Shown here: piece by piece, positions 42,943-55,589 of the stretch
Layout of the letters: every line of letters begins with the position of its first letter
Numbering within the stretch: the stretch's first letter is position 1
Made by a program: the position numbers and the translations under genes
Notes under the pieces: generated by a model
What the model saw: only the letters and a program-made list of their open reading frames with translations
What the model was told of the DNA's origin: nothing
Database searches by the model: none
DNA from: Deltaproteobacteria bacterium
GTDB lineage: Bacteria > Desulfobacterota > Dissulfuribacteria > Dissulfuribacterales > DYLC01
Assembly: GCA_028695735.1 (NCBI GenBank)
Contig: JAQVIJ010000006.1
Coordinates: forward strand, 18,421-82,420
Length of the DNA: 64,000 nt
Direction of reading: 5' to 3'

Positions 42943-45900
42943 TTACAGAATCAACCGCTTTTCATTGGTTATGCGGTAGTCCAGATAATATAACACAGGA
43001 ACCACCAGTCTTGAAAAGATAGTCGCAGCTATCTCACCGGACATCAAGGCGATGGCCAGGCCCTGGAATATGGGGTCGAAGAGTATTACAAAGGAACCGA
43101 CCACCACCACCGATGCAGTGAGCAACATGGGTCTGAAACGCACTGCCCCGGCATCTATCACGGCCTCCTCGATGGTAAGACCTTCCCTCAGGCGCAGCTC
43201 GATGAAGTCCACCAGAATGATGGAGTTTCTGACTACTATTCCGGCGCCTGCGATAAAGCCTATCATGGAGTTTGCAGTGAAAAACGCACCCATCAAGGCA
43301 TGGGCCGGTATGATGCCGATCAGGGAGAGGGGAATGGGCGAGAGAATGACGAGGGGAACAGAGTATGACCTGAACCAGCCCACCACCAAAATGAAGATGA
43401 TCACCACCACCACGGCAAAGGCCCCTCCCATGTCACGAAAGACCTCGTAGGTGATGTGCCACTCCCCGTCCCATTTCATGCTCCAGTCCTTTGAGGAGAA
43501 GGGCTGCGTGGTGTAGAGTATAGACAGGCGTTCGCCGTTGTCTGAGCTGTTTACAGGCAGGGTCTCCAGCCTCTTGTTCAGCTTCAAAATGGCATACACA
43601 GGGCTTTCTTCCTCGCCGGAGACGTCACCGGTTACATACACAACGGGCTGAAGGTTTTTATGATAGATGGGGTGTTCAAGTGTCTTTTCCTCCACCTTGA
43701 CCAGTTCAGAAAGCCTGACCATGCCCCTGGCCCCAGCCACCTGAATATTTTGCAGGTTACTCACCAGGTTTCTGTCCGCCAGAGGCAGTTTGATCACTAT
43801 GGGCACATCCTCTTTGCTGTTGACGTCGTGCAAAAGCCCCACTGCGCTACCGTTTAGGCCGGTCTGAACAACCCCAAGCAGGTGTTCCGGCGTTATGCCC
43901 ATGGCCACGGCCTTGTCCCTTTCCACGGTGAGCACCAGTTCCTTTTGCGGATCCGTCATGTACCAATCCACATCCACCACGCCCTCGGTCTCCTGAAATA
44001 TTCTCTTGACACGGCCTGCAATCTCTATCTGTTTTTCATAATCAGGGCCGTATATCTCGGCCACAAGGGTCTGAAGCACCGGCGGGCCCGGCGGTATCTC
44101 CGTCACCTTTATGCGCGCACCGTGTTTTTGGGCTATGGCCGTCAGCTCCGGCCGCAGGCGCTTGGTGAGTGGGTGGCTCTGCTCGTCACGCAGCTTTTTG
44201 GGCAGCAGATTTACCTGAATGTCTGCGACGGTGGGGCCGCTTCGCATGTAGTAATGGCGCACCAGTCCGTTGAAATTGAACGGGGATGCGGTGCCGATAT
44301 ATATCTCGCAATCGGTCACGACAGGTTGCTCCATGAGATATCTGGCCAGCTCTTCCGTTACAGCCGCGGTCTTTTCCATGGATGTGCCGTTGGGCATGTC
44401 GATAATCACCTGAAACTCGCTTTTGTTGTCAAACGGCAGCATCTTGACCTTGACAATCTTGGTGTAGATGAGTGAACAGGCCAGCAGGAAACAGCAGGCC
44501 ATGATGCCAAGAAAACCCCACCTCCACACGGGCTTTTTAATGAGATGCCCCATGATCCAGCGGTATATGCGGGTTAGCAGGCCTTCCTGCTCGGCTTCAT
44601 GCTCAGGGACGCCCTTCAGGATGTGGTATGCAGCCCAGGGTGTGATGACAAAGGAGATGACCATGGACAGGAACATGGCCACGGATGCGCCCACCGGCAT
44701 GGGGCGCATGTACGGGCCCATGAGCCCGCGCACAAAGGCCAGCGGCAAAATGGCGGCTATGACCGTAAATGTGGCCAGGATCAGAGGGCTTCCCACCTCC
44801 ACCACCGCCTTTGTGATGATGTCACGAATGGGCAGTCCCTTGTTTTCAGGTAGGCGCATGTGTCGCATGATGTTCTCTACGCCCACTATGGGGTCATCCA
44901 CCAGAATACCGATGCAGAAGATGAGGGCGAAAAGCGTCACCCTGTTCAAGGTATAGCCGTAGAGATAGTAGATGAAGAGGGTCAGGGCCAGAGTGACTGG
45001 AATGGCCACCAACACCACAAGGCTGGCCCTGAAACCCAGGAGCAGGGCCATCAGGATGGTTACGGAGATGGTGGCAAGGGCCAGGTGCTCCAGAAGCTCG
45101 TCGGATTTCATCTTGGCGGTCTCGCCGTAGTCCCTTGTGATCACCATGTGCACGTCGTATGGCAGCAGATGCCCTCGCAGCGCCTCTGTCTTTTCTATAA
45201 CCGTTTTCGCCAGATCAGTGGCATTTTCGCCCTTTTTCTTGGCTACTTGCAGGGTAACGGCGTTCTTCATGCCCGACTGGGGCACCTGAACGCCTTTCTG
45301 AGCGGCGGCCTTTCCGCCTCCGATCATCACATAGGATGTCGGTTCCTCCGGGCCGTCTGAAAGCTCTGCGATTTCCTTCAGGAATACGGGCTTGCCGTTG
45401 TGCACATACACCACGGTGTCTCCCACATCCTGAAGGGTGCGAAAGAAATTGTTGAGCCGAATGGAGATGTTCTGATTGTTTTCAGTAAGTTCCGTCACCC
45501 ACGAGGCCTGGTTTTGTGAGGACAGGGCGGCCATTACCGCCTGAAAATCCAATCCCATGGCATAAAGGGCGTCTTCTTTTGGAAGGATGCGAATCTCCCT
45601 TTTGAGCCCCCCTATGACCTTGGTCTCGCTGATGCCCGGAATGCTGCGGACTTCTTCGTTCAACTGTGTTACGATCTGCCGCAGGGTCATGGGGTCATGT
45701 CTGTCGGACCAGAAGGTCATGGCAAGTATGGGCACATCGTCGATGGAGTGCATCTTCAAAAGGGGTTTGGAGCAGCCGGCCGGTATCCAGTCGAAGTGGG
45801 AATAGAGCTTGTCATACAGCCGTATGGTGCTCTTTTCTGCGTCCTCTCCCACATAAAAACGCACGATTGTTACGGCCTTACCGTTGTCAGCCGTGGAATA

Positions 45901-46158
45901 GACATACTCCACGCCCGGAATCTCCCAGATGAGCTTTTCCATGGGCCCGATGACGCGGTTTTCCATCTCCTTGGGTGAGGCCCCCGGCATGGAGACCAGG
46001 ACGTCTATCATGGGGACCACGATCTGTGGTTCTTCCTCGCTGGGGGTAAAGAAAACGGCGAATAGCCCCAGCAGCAGGCTTGCGGCTATGGCTAATGGCG
46101 TGAGCTTGGAATCAACGAAAAAACCAGTAATTTTTTGCAGAAAACCGTGGTTATTCAA
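42943..46158 (-). CDS. RND efflux pump inner-membrane transporter
   Basis: 1071 residues with the AcrB-type layout: helix 1 at about 20-38, two large periplasmic loops and eleven further helices. Proton-relay region GILVDDPIVGVENIM carries the two Asp, but has Pro-Ile-Val-Gly where most pumps read AIVVVEN. It fits the AcrB/HAE group most like multi-drug or organic exporters of Desulfobacterota rather than CusA (no Met relay). TTG start, overlapping the MFP gene by 8 bases. Works with the MFP and TolC encoded just upstream. Substrate unknown. Confidence 0.9.
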   Translation of the reverse strand: MNNHGFLQKITGFFVDSKLTPLAIAASLLLGLFAVFFTPSEEEPQIVVPMIDVLVSMPGASPKEMENRVIGPMEKLIWEIPGVEYVYSTADNGKAVTIVRFYVGEDAEKSTIRLYDKLYSHFDWIPAGCSKPLLKMHSIDDVPILAMTFWSDRHDPMTLRQIVTQLNEEVRSIPGISETKVIGGLKREIRILPKEDALYAMGLDFQAVMAALSSQNQASWVTELTENNQNISIRLNNFFRTLQDVGDTVVYVHNGKPVFLKEIAELSDGPEEPTSYVMIGGGKAAAQKGVQVPQSGMKNAVTLQVAKKKGENATDLAKTVIEKTEALRGHLLPYDVHMVITRDYGETAKMKSDELLEHLALATISVTILMALLLGFRASLVVLVAIPVTLALTLFIYYLYGYTLNRVTLFALIFCIGILVDDPIVGVENIMRHMRLPENKGLPIRDIITKAVVEVGSPLILATFTVIAAILPLAFVRGLMGPYMRPMPVGASVAMFLSMVISFVITPWAAYHILKGVPEHEAEQEGLLTRIYRWIMGHLIKKPVWRWGFLGIMACCFLLACSLIYTKIVKVKMLPFDNKSEFQVIIDMPNGTSMEKTAAVTEELARYLMEQPVVTDCEIYIGTASPFNFNGLVRHYYMRSGPTVADIQVNLLPKKLRDEQSHPLTKRLRPELTAIAQKHGARIKVTEIPPGPPVLQTLVAEIYGPDYEKQIEIAGRVKRIFQETEGVVDVDWYMTDPQKELVLTVERDKAVAMGITPEHLLGVVQTGLNGSAVGLLHDVNSKEDVPIVIKLPLADRNLVSNLQNIQVAGARGMVRLSELVKVEEKTLEHPIYHKNLQPVVYVTGDVSGEEESPVYAILKLNKRLETLPVNSSDNGERLSILYTTQPFSSKDWSMKWDGEWHITYEVFRDMGGAFAVVVVIIFILVVGWFRSYSVPLVILSPIPLSLIGIIPAHALMGAFFTANSMIGFIAGAGIVVRNSIILVDFIELRLREGLTIEEAVIDAGAVRFRPMLLTASVVVVGSFVILFDPIFQGLAIALMSGEIAATIFSRLVVPVLYYLDYRITNEKRLIL

Positions 46159-47326
46159 GCCTTATGCCCTCCCGGACCTGTTCCAGGTTGGAGATCGCTA
46201 TGGTTTCCTTTGCGTCCAGACCTCCAAGCACCTCCACCCATGCCTCCTCTGTTGTTTCAGGCGCTGTTTGTCCGTCCTTGACCGGGGCCTGTGAGGCCTT
46301 GACCTCAGACCATTCGCTGCCCAGTTTTACCACACGCCAATGGGCTATGCGGTCCCTGCCGATGGTGTAAACACCTGTGATGCCGCCGCGATGAATCAAT
46401 GCCTTCTGCGGCACAGCGATTACCTGTCTCGTGCCTGTGGGTATGGCGATCCTGCCGAACATGCCGCTCCTTAAACCCTTGAGCCTTATATCCGCCTTAA
46501 CGATAAATGTATTGGTGGCACTGCTTACCCTGGGTACTATCTCGCTTATCGTTGTCATAACCGGCGCATCTGAACCAGGGGAGGGGATGGATACCCAGAC
46601 CTTCTGGCCCCGGGCCAATTGATGCAGGAATGCCTGATCCACATCCGCCTCGAACCAGAACCCGTCGTCGCTTGAGTCAATTTTCAGAATAGGCATGCCT
46701 GCATTGACATAACTACCTGTATCCATGAACTTTTCCACCACCCAGCCGTTTACCGGTGAAACGATCCCTGTGTATTGCAGAAGATTGTCCACCTCCTTGA
46801 TGCGGGCATCCACAGCCCTGATACCGGCGGTCATGGCATTCAGGCGTTCTTCCGCCGAATTGAGAGCGCTCTGTGCCCGTTCAAACTCGTCCTCAGTGGC
46901 TGCGGTTTCGTTTTTCAGGCGTTCGATTCGCTTGAAATTGGCCTTTACATAGACCAGATCGGCTTCCATGGCCATTTTTTGCCTTTTAAGGGCATCTTTT
47001 TCGGCATTAAGGGCATTCAGTTTGGACATGACCTCTGCATCGTCCATCTGCACCAGAAGGTTGCCGCTGGATACGGCATCCCCGGCGGTTACAGTCATGT
47101 TTTTGATAGAGCCCGAAATCTTCGAGGCCAGAAGAATCTGTCGTTTCGCCTGGACCCTGCCTGTGAAAACCGCCTCCGACGCAGCAGTTTTGGGCGTTAT
47201 CTCCATGATATCCGCCTTTACAGTGGACGGTATCTTTTTGGGTGCCTCGTCCTTTTTGGCTACGCAGGCCGTCATGCCGAACATGAGGCATGTGCAGAGG
47301 CAGTAAAAAAACAGTCTTTTCTTCAT
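46151..47326 (-). CDS. RND efflux periplasmic adaptor (membrane fusion) lipoprotein
   Basis: 391 residues with a lipoprotein signal (MFGMTAC, Cys about 21). Barrel-sandwich lipoyl half ILLASKISGSIKNMTVTAGDAV, a coiled-coil hairpin (about 90-165), second lipoyl half TGIVSPVNGWVVEKFM, beta-barrel and membrane-proximal domain (IAVPQKALIHRG). Bridges the RND transporter and TolC. Preceded by AGAGG. Central gene of the tolC-MFP-RND set. Confidence 0.92.
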   Translation of the reverse strand: MKKRLFFYCLCTCLMFGMTACVAKKDEAPKKIPSTVKADIMEITPKTAASEAVFTGRVQAKRQILLASKISGSIKNMTVTAGDAVSSGNLLVQMDDAEVMSKLNALNAEKDALKRQKMAMEADLVYVKANFKRIERLKNETAATEDEFERAQSALNSAEERLNAMTAGIRAVDARIKEVDNLLQYTGIVSPVNGWVVEKFMDTGSYVNAGMPILKIDSSDDGFWFEADVDQAFLHQLARGQKVWVSIPSPGSDAPVMTTISEIVPRVSSATNTFIVKADIRLKGLRSGMFGRIAIPTGTRQVIAVPQKALIHRGGITGVYTIGRDRIAHWRVVKLGSEWSEVKASQAPVKDGQTAPETTEEAWVEVLGGLDAKETIAISNLEQVREGIRLE

Positions 47327-47380
47327 AACGTTCCTCTCTATATAAGGGATGTGGTTGTAATTTTTGGCAATATCCTGTGG

Positions 47381-48739
47381 TTATCTGGTTTCGAGAAGGC
47401 CGGTGCGTAGTTTGAGACCGGTTTCCGCTGTCAGCACCTCAAAGGCCGTGCGCTGCAGGTCGAGCCCTGCCTGTTTCAGGGCGGTTTCCGCTGTCAGCAC
47501 CTCCACCATCAAGGCCATGCCGTTGTTGTAGCGGCTTTGTAGAATGCGAAAGGCCTCCTGGGCGTTCTCTATGGAACGTCTGGCCACCTCTCTCTGCTGA
47601 ACGGCCGTCCGCAGGTTGTAGTAGGCCTCCCTGACCTCCATTCGAACCTGTTCCTCCATGTCCTTGACTCGATGGGAGACGGCCTGCTCCTCGGATTTGG
47701 CCGCGGCAATGCGGGCCCTGTCGCCGGTGCCGTTGAAAAGATTGAATGAGACGACGCCAGCCACAGCCCATGCATCGCCATCAGAGCCCACAAAGTCCTT
47801 GGCGTTCATTTCATAGGCTCCCTGAAGGGAGACAGAAGGCAGATAGCTGAATCTGGCCTGTTTTGTGTTCAGGCGTCCAAGTTCCAGGTCTTTTTGGGCA
47901 ATGGCCATGTCCGGCCGTTTACTGACAGCGGTTTCAGCGAGTTCGTTCAGGGACTTGGTCAACAGCTCCGGCTGGTTGTTCAGAAAGGTTGCTGCATCGC
48001 TCAGACGCCACGAGCTCTCCTGAGGCATTCCCATAAGTTTGTTGAGTCTTGCGAACGCCACATCCAGGTCGCCTTCAGCCTTTATCTTTTCCATTTCCAC
48101 CTGCGCCTTGTGCACTCGGGCGGATGTGAGGTCGGACAAAAGGGCATTTCCTGCGGTGTGCCGTTTGGACGCCAGGGCCTCCAGGGCGGATACGGTCTTC
48201 AGGGAGCTGTTCAACACATCCAAATTGCCTTGAGCGAGCAGTGTGTCATAATAGGCCTTTTCCACCAGAAACCGAATGTTCTGCCGCATCCTGGCGAGTT
48301 CCATGTCGGTTCTGGTTGCCTGTGTCTTGGCGGCCTGATAGCCGATCCACTCCCTGCCTTGATCGAAGATGGGCTGCGTGAGAATGAACTGGGTCTTCCA
48401 GTTGTTGTAGGCGGATGGATGATTGAGGTTGTTCAGCTGAAAATCCTGGGCTGTAAAGGCCTCCTGTTGCAGTTTCTGTGTAAAAACCAGAGGTGGGGAA
48501 TTGGTGTGCTCTATGCGTTCCTGTATGTCTAATCTGGGCAGAAAACGGCTGAAGCCCACTGTTACGTTTTCCGAGGCCGCTTGAAGTCTGGCGCGGGAAC
48601 CCTGAATGAGCTGGTTGTTTTTCAGGGCGTTGTCGATGGCCTGGTCCAGCGTAAGGGTTTCTTCAGCGCGGCCCGAAGTCGTCATCAGTGATACCACGCA
48701 GAATGTGAGACAAAAAAACAGCAGCATCCTCGTGCGCAT
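47381..48739 (-). CDS. TolC-family outer-membrane efflux protein
   Basis: 452 residues with signal peptide (cleavage after GRA near 25) and the two OEP repeats of long helices: TLDQAIDNALKNNQLIQGSRARLQ and the second half near 240 onward (ELAETAVSKRPDMAIAQKDL). Forms the outer-membrane duct of the pump. AAGGAG precedes the ATG. First gene of the long minus-strand run; a good promoter lies just upstream. Confidence 0.92.
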   Translation of the reverse strand: MRTRMLLFFCLTFCVVSLMTTSGRAEETLTLDQAIDNALKNNQLIQGSRARLQAASENVTVGFSRFLPRLDIQERIEHTNSPPLVFTQKLQQEAFTAQDFQLNNLNHPSAYNNWKTQFILTQPIFDQGREWIGYQAAKTQATRTDMELARMRQNIRFLVEKAYYDTLLAQGNLDVLNSSLKTVSALEALASKRHTAGNALLSDLTSARVHKAQVEMEKIKAEGDLDVAFARLNKLMGMPQESSWRLSDAATFLNNQPELLTKSLNELAETAVSKRPDMAIAQKDLELGRLNTKQARFSYLPSVSLQGAYEMNAKDFVGSDGDAWAVAGVVSFNLFNGTGDRARIAAAKSEEQAVSHRVKDMEEQVRMEVREAYYNLRTAVQQREVARRSIENAQEAFRILQSRYNNGMALMVEVLTAETALKQAGLDLQRTAFEVLTAETGLKLRTGLLETR

Positions 48740-48825
48740 TATGGTCTTTTCTCCTTCACCACTTTCAATCTGTTGAAAATTGTTGTATCAAAAGGCCTTG
48801 AATCTTTTCTGCTTAAACAATGGAA

Positions 48826-48853
48826 TTTTAGTCTGTATAATGTAATCGTCAAG
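48826..48853 (-). promoter_or_regulatory. Candidate sigma-70 promoter of the efflux operon
   Basis: Read on the minus strand: TTGACG (48853-48848), 16-base spacer, TAAAAT (48831-48826), followed by an 86-base leader to the tolC start. No regulator gene is adjacent. Confidence 0.6.
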
Positions 48854-48960
48854 CATTTTCATGAAACCTGTTGTGGTCTATTTATGGTTGACAGGGGGTC
48901 TGGTAAATTTTAAAATTTTTGTCCTTCTTTTTGATGGGCTTTGTGACGGGCTTTGTGACG

Positions 48961-49097
48961 GGGGTACCGTCATGAATGTTTCGTTCGGGAACAATGTGTG
49001 ATGAAGGCTAAAAAGCTGACTACTTGCTCTATATGTGAGCATTTTTCGCCTACGAGCAACGCAGTTGTGAGCGAAAAGGCAATTTTTCGAGATTCCC
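48961..49097 (+). repeat. Family P palindromic repeat, copy 4
   Basis: Shares the left part TTCGTTCGGGAACAA-type sequence and GATGAAGGCTAAAAAGC with copy 2, then the core TATGTGAGCATTTTTCGCC, GAGCAACGCAGTT and AATTTTTCGAGATTCCC. About 137 bp. It ends 18 bases before the start of the following gene. Confidence 0.82.
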
Positions 49098-49115
49098 TTA
49101 AAGGATTTTATAACT

Positions 49116-50135
49116 ATGCAGACCATTTTATACCCAATCACATACCCCAGTCTGGTTTTGCTGAGGACATTGTCACCATTTTTTTCGCAAAATACCCTGT
49201 TGGTACCCACCGAAGACCTCTTAACGGAGATACATGCCCTCTCGTCGGCCACCGGTGCGGCGTTGCGGGCGTATTGCCCCGCTCCCCTGAATGATGGTCT
49301 TTCCGACATGCTGCAGAGATTCAGGCAGTGGACAGGCTGGGCCTCTTCCCTTGGAATAGGGGAAAGGCTTTCCGGACAGAGCTTTGTCTCCATGTCCAGC
49401 GGTCAGGACGAAACCATGCAGGCCATAATGGAACGCATCAAAGGGGATGCGGAGAACGACTCACTGCTTATGGCGCGGTTTTTTCTGTGGATAGCCCATC
49501 AGACCGACAGGACGGAGGACGATGTCCGCATGTCTCTCGATAGCCTGCCCTCAGAGGATGCCTTGCTGCGGGAACCACTGGAGGACGCAACGGATTTTGC
49601 GGCAAAGACACCTATCGCAAGGCTGGAATCCCTTTCGCAGGTCAGAAAACGGCTTGTAAACTGGGCGGAATTTGCCAAGATATATCTCGCCGGACCAGAC
49701 GCAAATAACCTGTTGCCGGTAGGTCAGGATATAGGCGTGAAGGATATGCTGGACAGCGCTTATGAGGCCATGTTTACGGGCCGCACGGCACAGGAACTCG
49801 TGTCACTCCGACTGTCTTTCAACGATTTGCAGAGGCTGAAGGATTCATCTGAATTCCAGCATGCCTGGCAGACCTTTTCCCATGGTCTGAAACAGTTCGT
49901 TTCAGCCCCAAATGATGCCGGAGATGCGTTCAGACCTCTGGAGATTGCAGCAGAGAATATTCATGGAATGGCGGAGCAGATTTTGACGCGAGAGCCCAAG
50001 ACCATCACCCTGACCTGCACGCTTTATGCAGGGGTTTCATGGCAGGAACTGCTGTTTCATGCCTGTGGAGAACGCAGGCAGGCGCAGCCGCTGTTTGACA
50101 GGAATGCGTGCGGCGTTTCATTTTTTGTTTTTTAG
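49116..50135 (+). CDS. Conserved-looking hypothetical protein
   Basis: 339 residues, soluble, largely helical and acidic; not recognised. No signal peptide or membrane helix of note (the hydrophobic SLVLLRTLSPFF near 12-23 is short). An AAGGA lies upstream of the ATG at 49116, directly after family P copy 4. The last residues Phe-Phe-Val-Phe run to the stop next to a P fragment. Convergent with the methyltransferase gene, overlapping it by 4 bases. Confidence 0.65.
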   Translation: MQTILYPITYPSLVLLRTLSPFFSQNTLLVPTEDLLTEIHALSSATGAALRAYCPAPLNDGLSDMLQRFRQWTGWASSLGIGERLSGQSFVSMSSGQDETMQAIMERIKGDAENDSLLMARFFLWIAHQTDRTEDDVRMSLDSLPSEDALLREPLEDATDFAAKTPIARLESLSQVRKRLVNWAEFAKIYLAGPDANNLLPVGQDIGVKDMLDSAYEAMFTGRTAQELVSLRLSFNDLQRLKDSSEFQHAWQTFSHGLKQFVSAPNDAGDAFRPLEIAAENIHGMAEQILTREPKTITLTCTLYAGVSWQELLFHACGERRQAQPLFDRNACGVSFFVF

Positions 50136-51100
50136 GGAGCCCTGGAAAATTGCCCCTTAATGAAAACAGCCAGGTACATTGCGTTATAAACATTGTCAGG
50201 TAGAATGCGCGCTGTTTTTACGAGTTCGGGCGACATCTCCTTGTCGTTCCAGTGAGTGAGGCCCCGCTGAAGATTTGCGATGGGCAGTTCCACCGGCAAC
50301 AGCCCAATGCCGTCAGGCAGTTTTTTTAGCACATGGTTCACCACCATTTCATTTTCCTCGGGTGCGAAGGAACATGTGCAATATACGATGATACCGCCCG
50401 GTTTCGTGGCCTGAATGGCTGAAAATAAAAGCTGTTTCTGCTTTCGGGCCAGTTCCTGTATCTTTTTTTCGCTCCAGTGAGACCATGAGGCCGGTTCTTG
50501 TATGGAAAATCTCGCCTCCGAAGAGCAGGGCGCGTCCAGCAGTGTGCGGTCAAACCTGCCTTGGCATTTGAATCCAACGGTTTTGCCATCTTGCAGATAT
50601 GTCTTGACGTTTTTTGCACCATGTAGTTCGAGGATATGCCGCAATTTGAAAAAACGCGGCTTCACTGCCTCCACTGCCGAGATTTGCCCTGTATTTTCCA
50701 TGAGTTCCGCCAGAATCAGTGTCTTGCCACCAGGGGCCGCCGCCAGGTCCAGCACGGTCTCGCCCGGCATCGGAGCAAGGAGAAGCGCTGCCAGGAGGCT
50801 GGACGGGTTTTGAATGTAGATCAGCCCGTTTTCTGCAAATGGATGTGAAAGCAGCATTGCCCTGTTTTCAGCAGGGCAATGGAACATGTGAGGCCAGTAG
50901 TCAAAGGCCGTTGCACGAATGCCAGCCCCTTTCAGGCCGGTCATGACGGCTTGTGGATTCACCTTCAGGCGGTTGATGCGAAATGAGACGAGCTTGGGCA
51001 TCAGGAAAGATGTAATCACCTCGTGGTAAACGGCATCTGAAGGCAGTATGAGCCGCAACCTTCGAAGAAATGCTTCGGGTAACTGCGTCGCCGTGTTCAA
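50132..51100 (-). CDS. RNA m5C methyltransferase, NOL1/NOP2/Sun (RsmF/RsmB) family
   Basis: 322 residues. SAM site DLAAAPGGKT (118-127); two catalytic Cys: Cys192 in DAPCSS and Cys243 in YCTCSF. Methylates cytosine C5 in rRNA or tRNA. No N-terminal NusB domain, so not RsmB proper; the C-terminal PUA part of RsmF is also lacking, so the target is open. TTG start with AGAGG upstream. The last seven or so residues (KGQFSRAP) derive from a family P end fragment. Confidence 0.85.
   Translation of the reverse strand: MNTATQLPEAFLRRLRLILPSDAVYHEVITSFLMPKLVSFRINRLKVNPQAVMTGLKGAGIRATAFDYWPHMFHCPAENRAMLLSHPFAENGLIYIQNPSSLLAALLLAPMPGETVLDLAAAPGGKTLILAELMENTGQISAVEAVKPRFFKLRHILELHGAKNVKTYLQDGKTVGFKCQGRFDRTLLDAPCSSEARFSIQEPASWSHWSEKKIQELARKQKQLLFSAIQATKPGGIIVYCTCSFAPEENEMVVNHVLKKLPDGIGLLPVELPIANLQRGLTHWNDKEMSPELVKTARILPDNVYNAMYLAVFIKGQFSRAP
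50135..50155. repeat. Family P end fragment
   Basis: GGGAGCCCTGGAAAATTGCC followed by C matches the inverted end of family P. It lies inside the last codons of the methyltransferase gene, whose stop is at 50132-50134. Confidence 0.6.
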
Positions 51101-51157
51101 CGCCTCTGACTCTATAGCAATGTGAATTCTGCCTTTAACTGCTGTTGAATCGTTGGG

Positions 51158-51343
51158 TTAGTCCTGAATCGTGATGGCCCCTGCCGGACACATGGCCGCC
51201 GCTGATTCGCAGTCGCAGGTATGGCATTTGTCAGGCCCGATCACCTGCGCCTTGTCGTCTTGCAGTTCAAATACCTCAGGGCATACCTCCACACAACTTC
51301 CGCATCCCACACAGAGTTCCTGATCCACTACCGGAGTCGCCAT
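51158..51343 (-). CDS. Small single-cluster 4Fe-4S ferredoxin
   Basis: 61 residues. Cys11, Cys14, Cys17 (CVGCGSC) and Cys52 (AMCPAGAI) are the expected ligands of one [4Fe-4S] cluster. Further Cys at 21, 40, 43 and 45 could form a disulfide as in Desulfovibrio ferredoxin I/III. Low-potential electron carrier in the cytoplasm. GGAGGT precedes the ATG. Confidence 0.92.
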   Translation of the reverse strand: MATPVVDQELCVGCGSCVEVCPEVFELQDDKAQVIGPDKCHTCDCESAAAMCPAGAITIQD

Positions 51344-51354
51344 AATTTACCTCC

Positions 51355-51975
51355 CTATGTCTTTGATATTGTTGCAAGCCTGGCCGCAAGAATCGACCAG
51401 GTTTCAAACGCCTGCATATGATCCATGACCTCTCTGGCCGTCATCCAACCCTGATGTGTCAGGTGTTCGCCGTGATTTATGAAAAGGCCCTCGGCATTCG
51501 CCACCTCGAGGATATGAACTGCCCCTAAGTGCACCCGTCCCACTGCATTGGATTCGTCGTTTATCCAGCCTATGAATCGAGGGAAAGAAAATGCCCCGGC
51601 CCCCCTAATCTCTTCCGCCAATTCGCGTCTCAATGCCCTTTCGTATATCTCGTGTGTGCCGGCGGTGCCTTCTGCATCCTCTTGGTCGATGTGACCGCCT
51701 ATTCCGATGGATTGAAGCCCTGCAAGCCTGCCTTCCTTTACCTGTTTTTCACGGCGATATACAAAAAAACGGTCTTGGTGTTGCAGGATTACATAGGGAA
51801 TGAGCTGCTTCAGGCTGTCGTCCACCTCTGCCTGTTCTCTGTTGATAAATTGAAAGGGAAGGCGCAGGACGTCTTGTAGATGAGGAGGCGAGGGTCTGAT
51901 GCCTGAAAAGAGAGGTGCGCCAAAGAGCGGCTCTAAAAATTTTCGATGAATACAGAGGATCTGCTGTGTTTTCAT
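51355..51975 (-). CDS. Nudix hydrolase-like protein
   Basis: 206 residues. A diverged Nudix box is visible: GIGGHIDQEDAEGTAG, an insertion relative to the standard G-x5-E-x7 part, then YERALRRELAEEI which supplies the REx2EE metal ligands. The substrate may be a nucleoside-diphosphate derivative. Starts at 51975 (ATG, MKTQQILCIHRKFLEP); a GTG at 52026 would add 17 hydrophobic residues. It ends 11 bases from the ferredoxin start, so the pair is co-transcribed. Confidence 0.75.
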   Translation of the reverse strand: MKTQQILCIHRKFLEPLFGAPLFSGIRPSPPHLQDVLRLPFQFINREQAEVDDSLKQLIPYVILQHQDRFFVYRREKQVKEGRLAGLQSIGIGGHIDQEDAEGTAGTHEIYERALRRELAEEIRGAGAFSFPRFIGWINDESNAVGRVHLGAVHILEVANAEGLFINHGEHLTHQGWMTAREVMDHMQAFETWSILAARLATISKT

Positions 51976-52121
51976 AAAGGGATTGATTACCAGATAATGC
52001 AGAAAATGGAAAGTGTACCCTGCCACACTTTCAAAAGCCTTTTTACTCTGTTAGATTGCAGAGAACCTCTGCGAAACAAGATTTGTCTCAATATGATGTA
52101 AATGTAACAGGAGGAATATTC

Positions 52122-52582
52122 ATGGATCAGGGGATTTTTGAGCTGACCCTCACGAATCAAGATGGAAATCAGGTGAAATTAAAGGATCTTTTGGGCAAAT
52201 GGCTGATACTCTATGCCTATCCCAAGGACAATACCAGCGGTTGCACTCAGGAGGCATTGGACTTTTCAGCGGCCTTGGATTGGTTTCACGCCCACGGTGC
52301 TGAGGTGGTGGGTGTGAGCCCTGACTCCGTAAAGAGTCACAAGAATTTTGAAACCAAACACGCCTTAAGAATCACCTTGCTGAGTGATGCAGAAAAAAGG
52401 CTGCTTCAGGCCTTGAATGCCTGGGGGCCAAAGGTCATGTGCGGCAGGCAGTGTATGGGCGTGATTCGCAGCACCTTCATCTTTGATGCAAACGGTGTGC
52501 TGCGAAGGGAGTGGCGCAATGTCAAGGTCAAGGGGCATGTGGAGGAGGTCAAGGCCGCATTTGAGGCATTGATACACGAGTG

Positions 52583-52583
<1 letters not shown>
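52122..52583 (+). CDS. bcp: Thioredoxin-dependent peroxiredoxin, Bcp/PrxQ family
   Basis: 153 residues. Peroxidatic Cys41 in YPKDNTSGCTQEA; the nearby resolving Cys of two-Cys PrxQ is Leu here (CTQEALDF), leaving Cys near 104 and 108 (VMCGRQCM) as possible partners. Reduces peroxides with thioredoxin. AGGAGG precedes the ATG. The stop overlaps the mpl start. Confidence 0.92.
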
Positions 52584-55523
<2,940 letters not shown>

Positions 55524-55589
55524 CAGCCATCTTCACGATAGATGCCTTCGCCTTATTTGTGAGGCATGCACCTGTTAGAGGGGGTGTTT

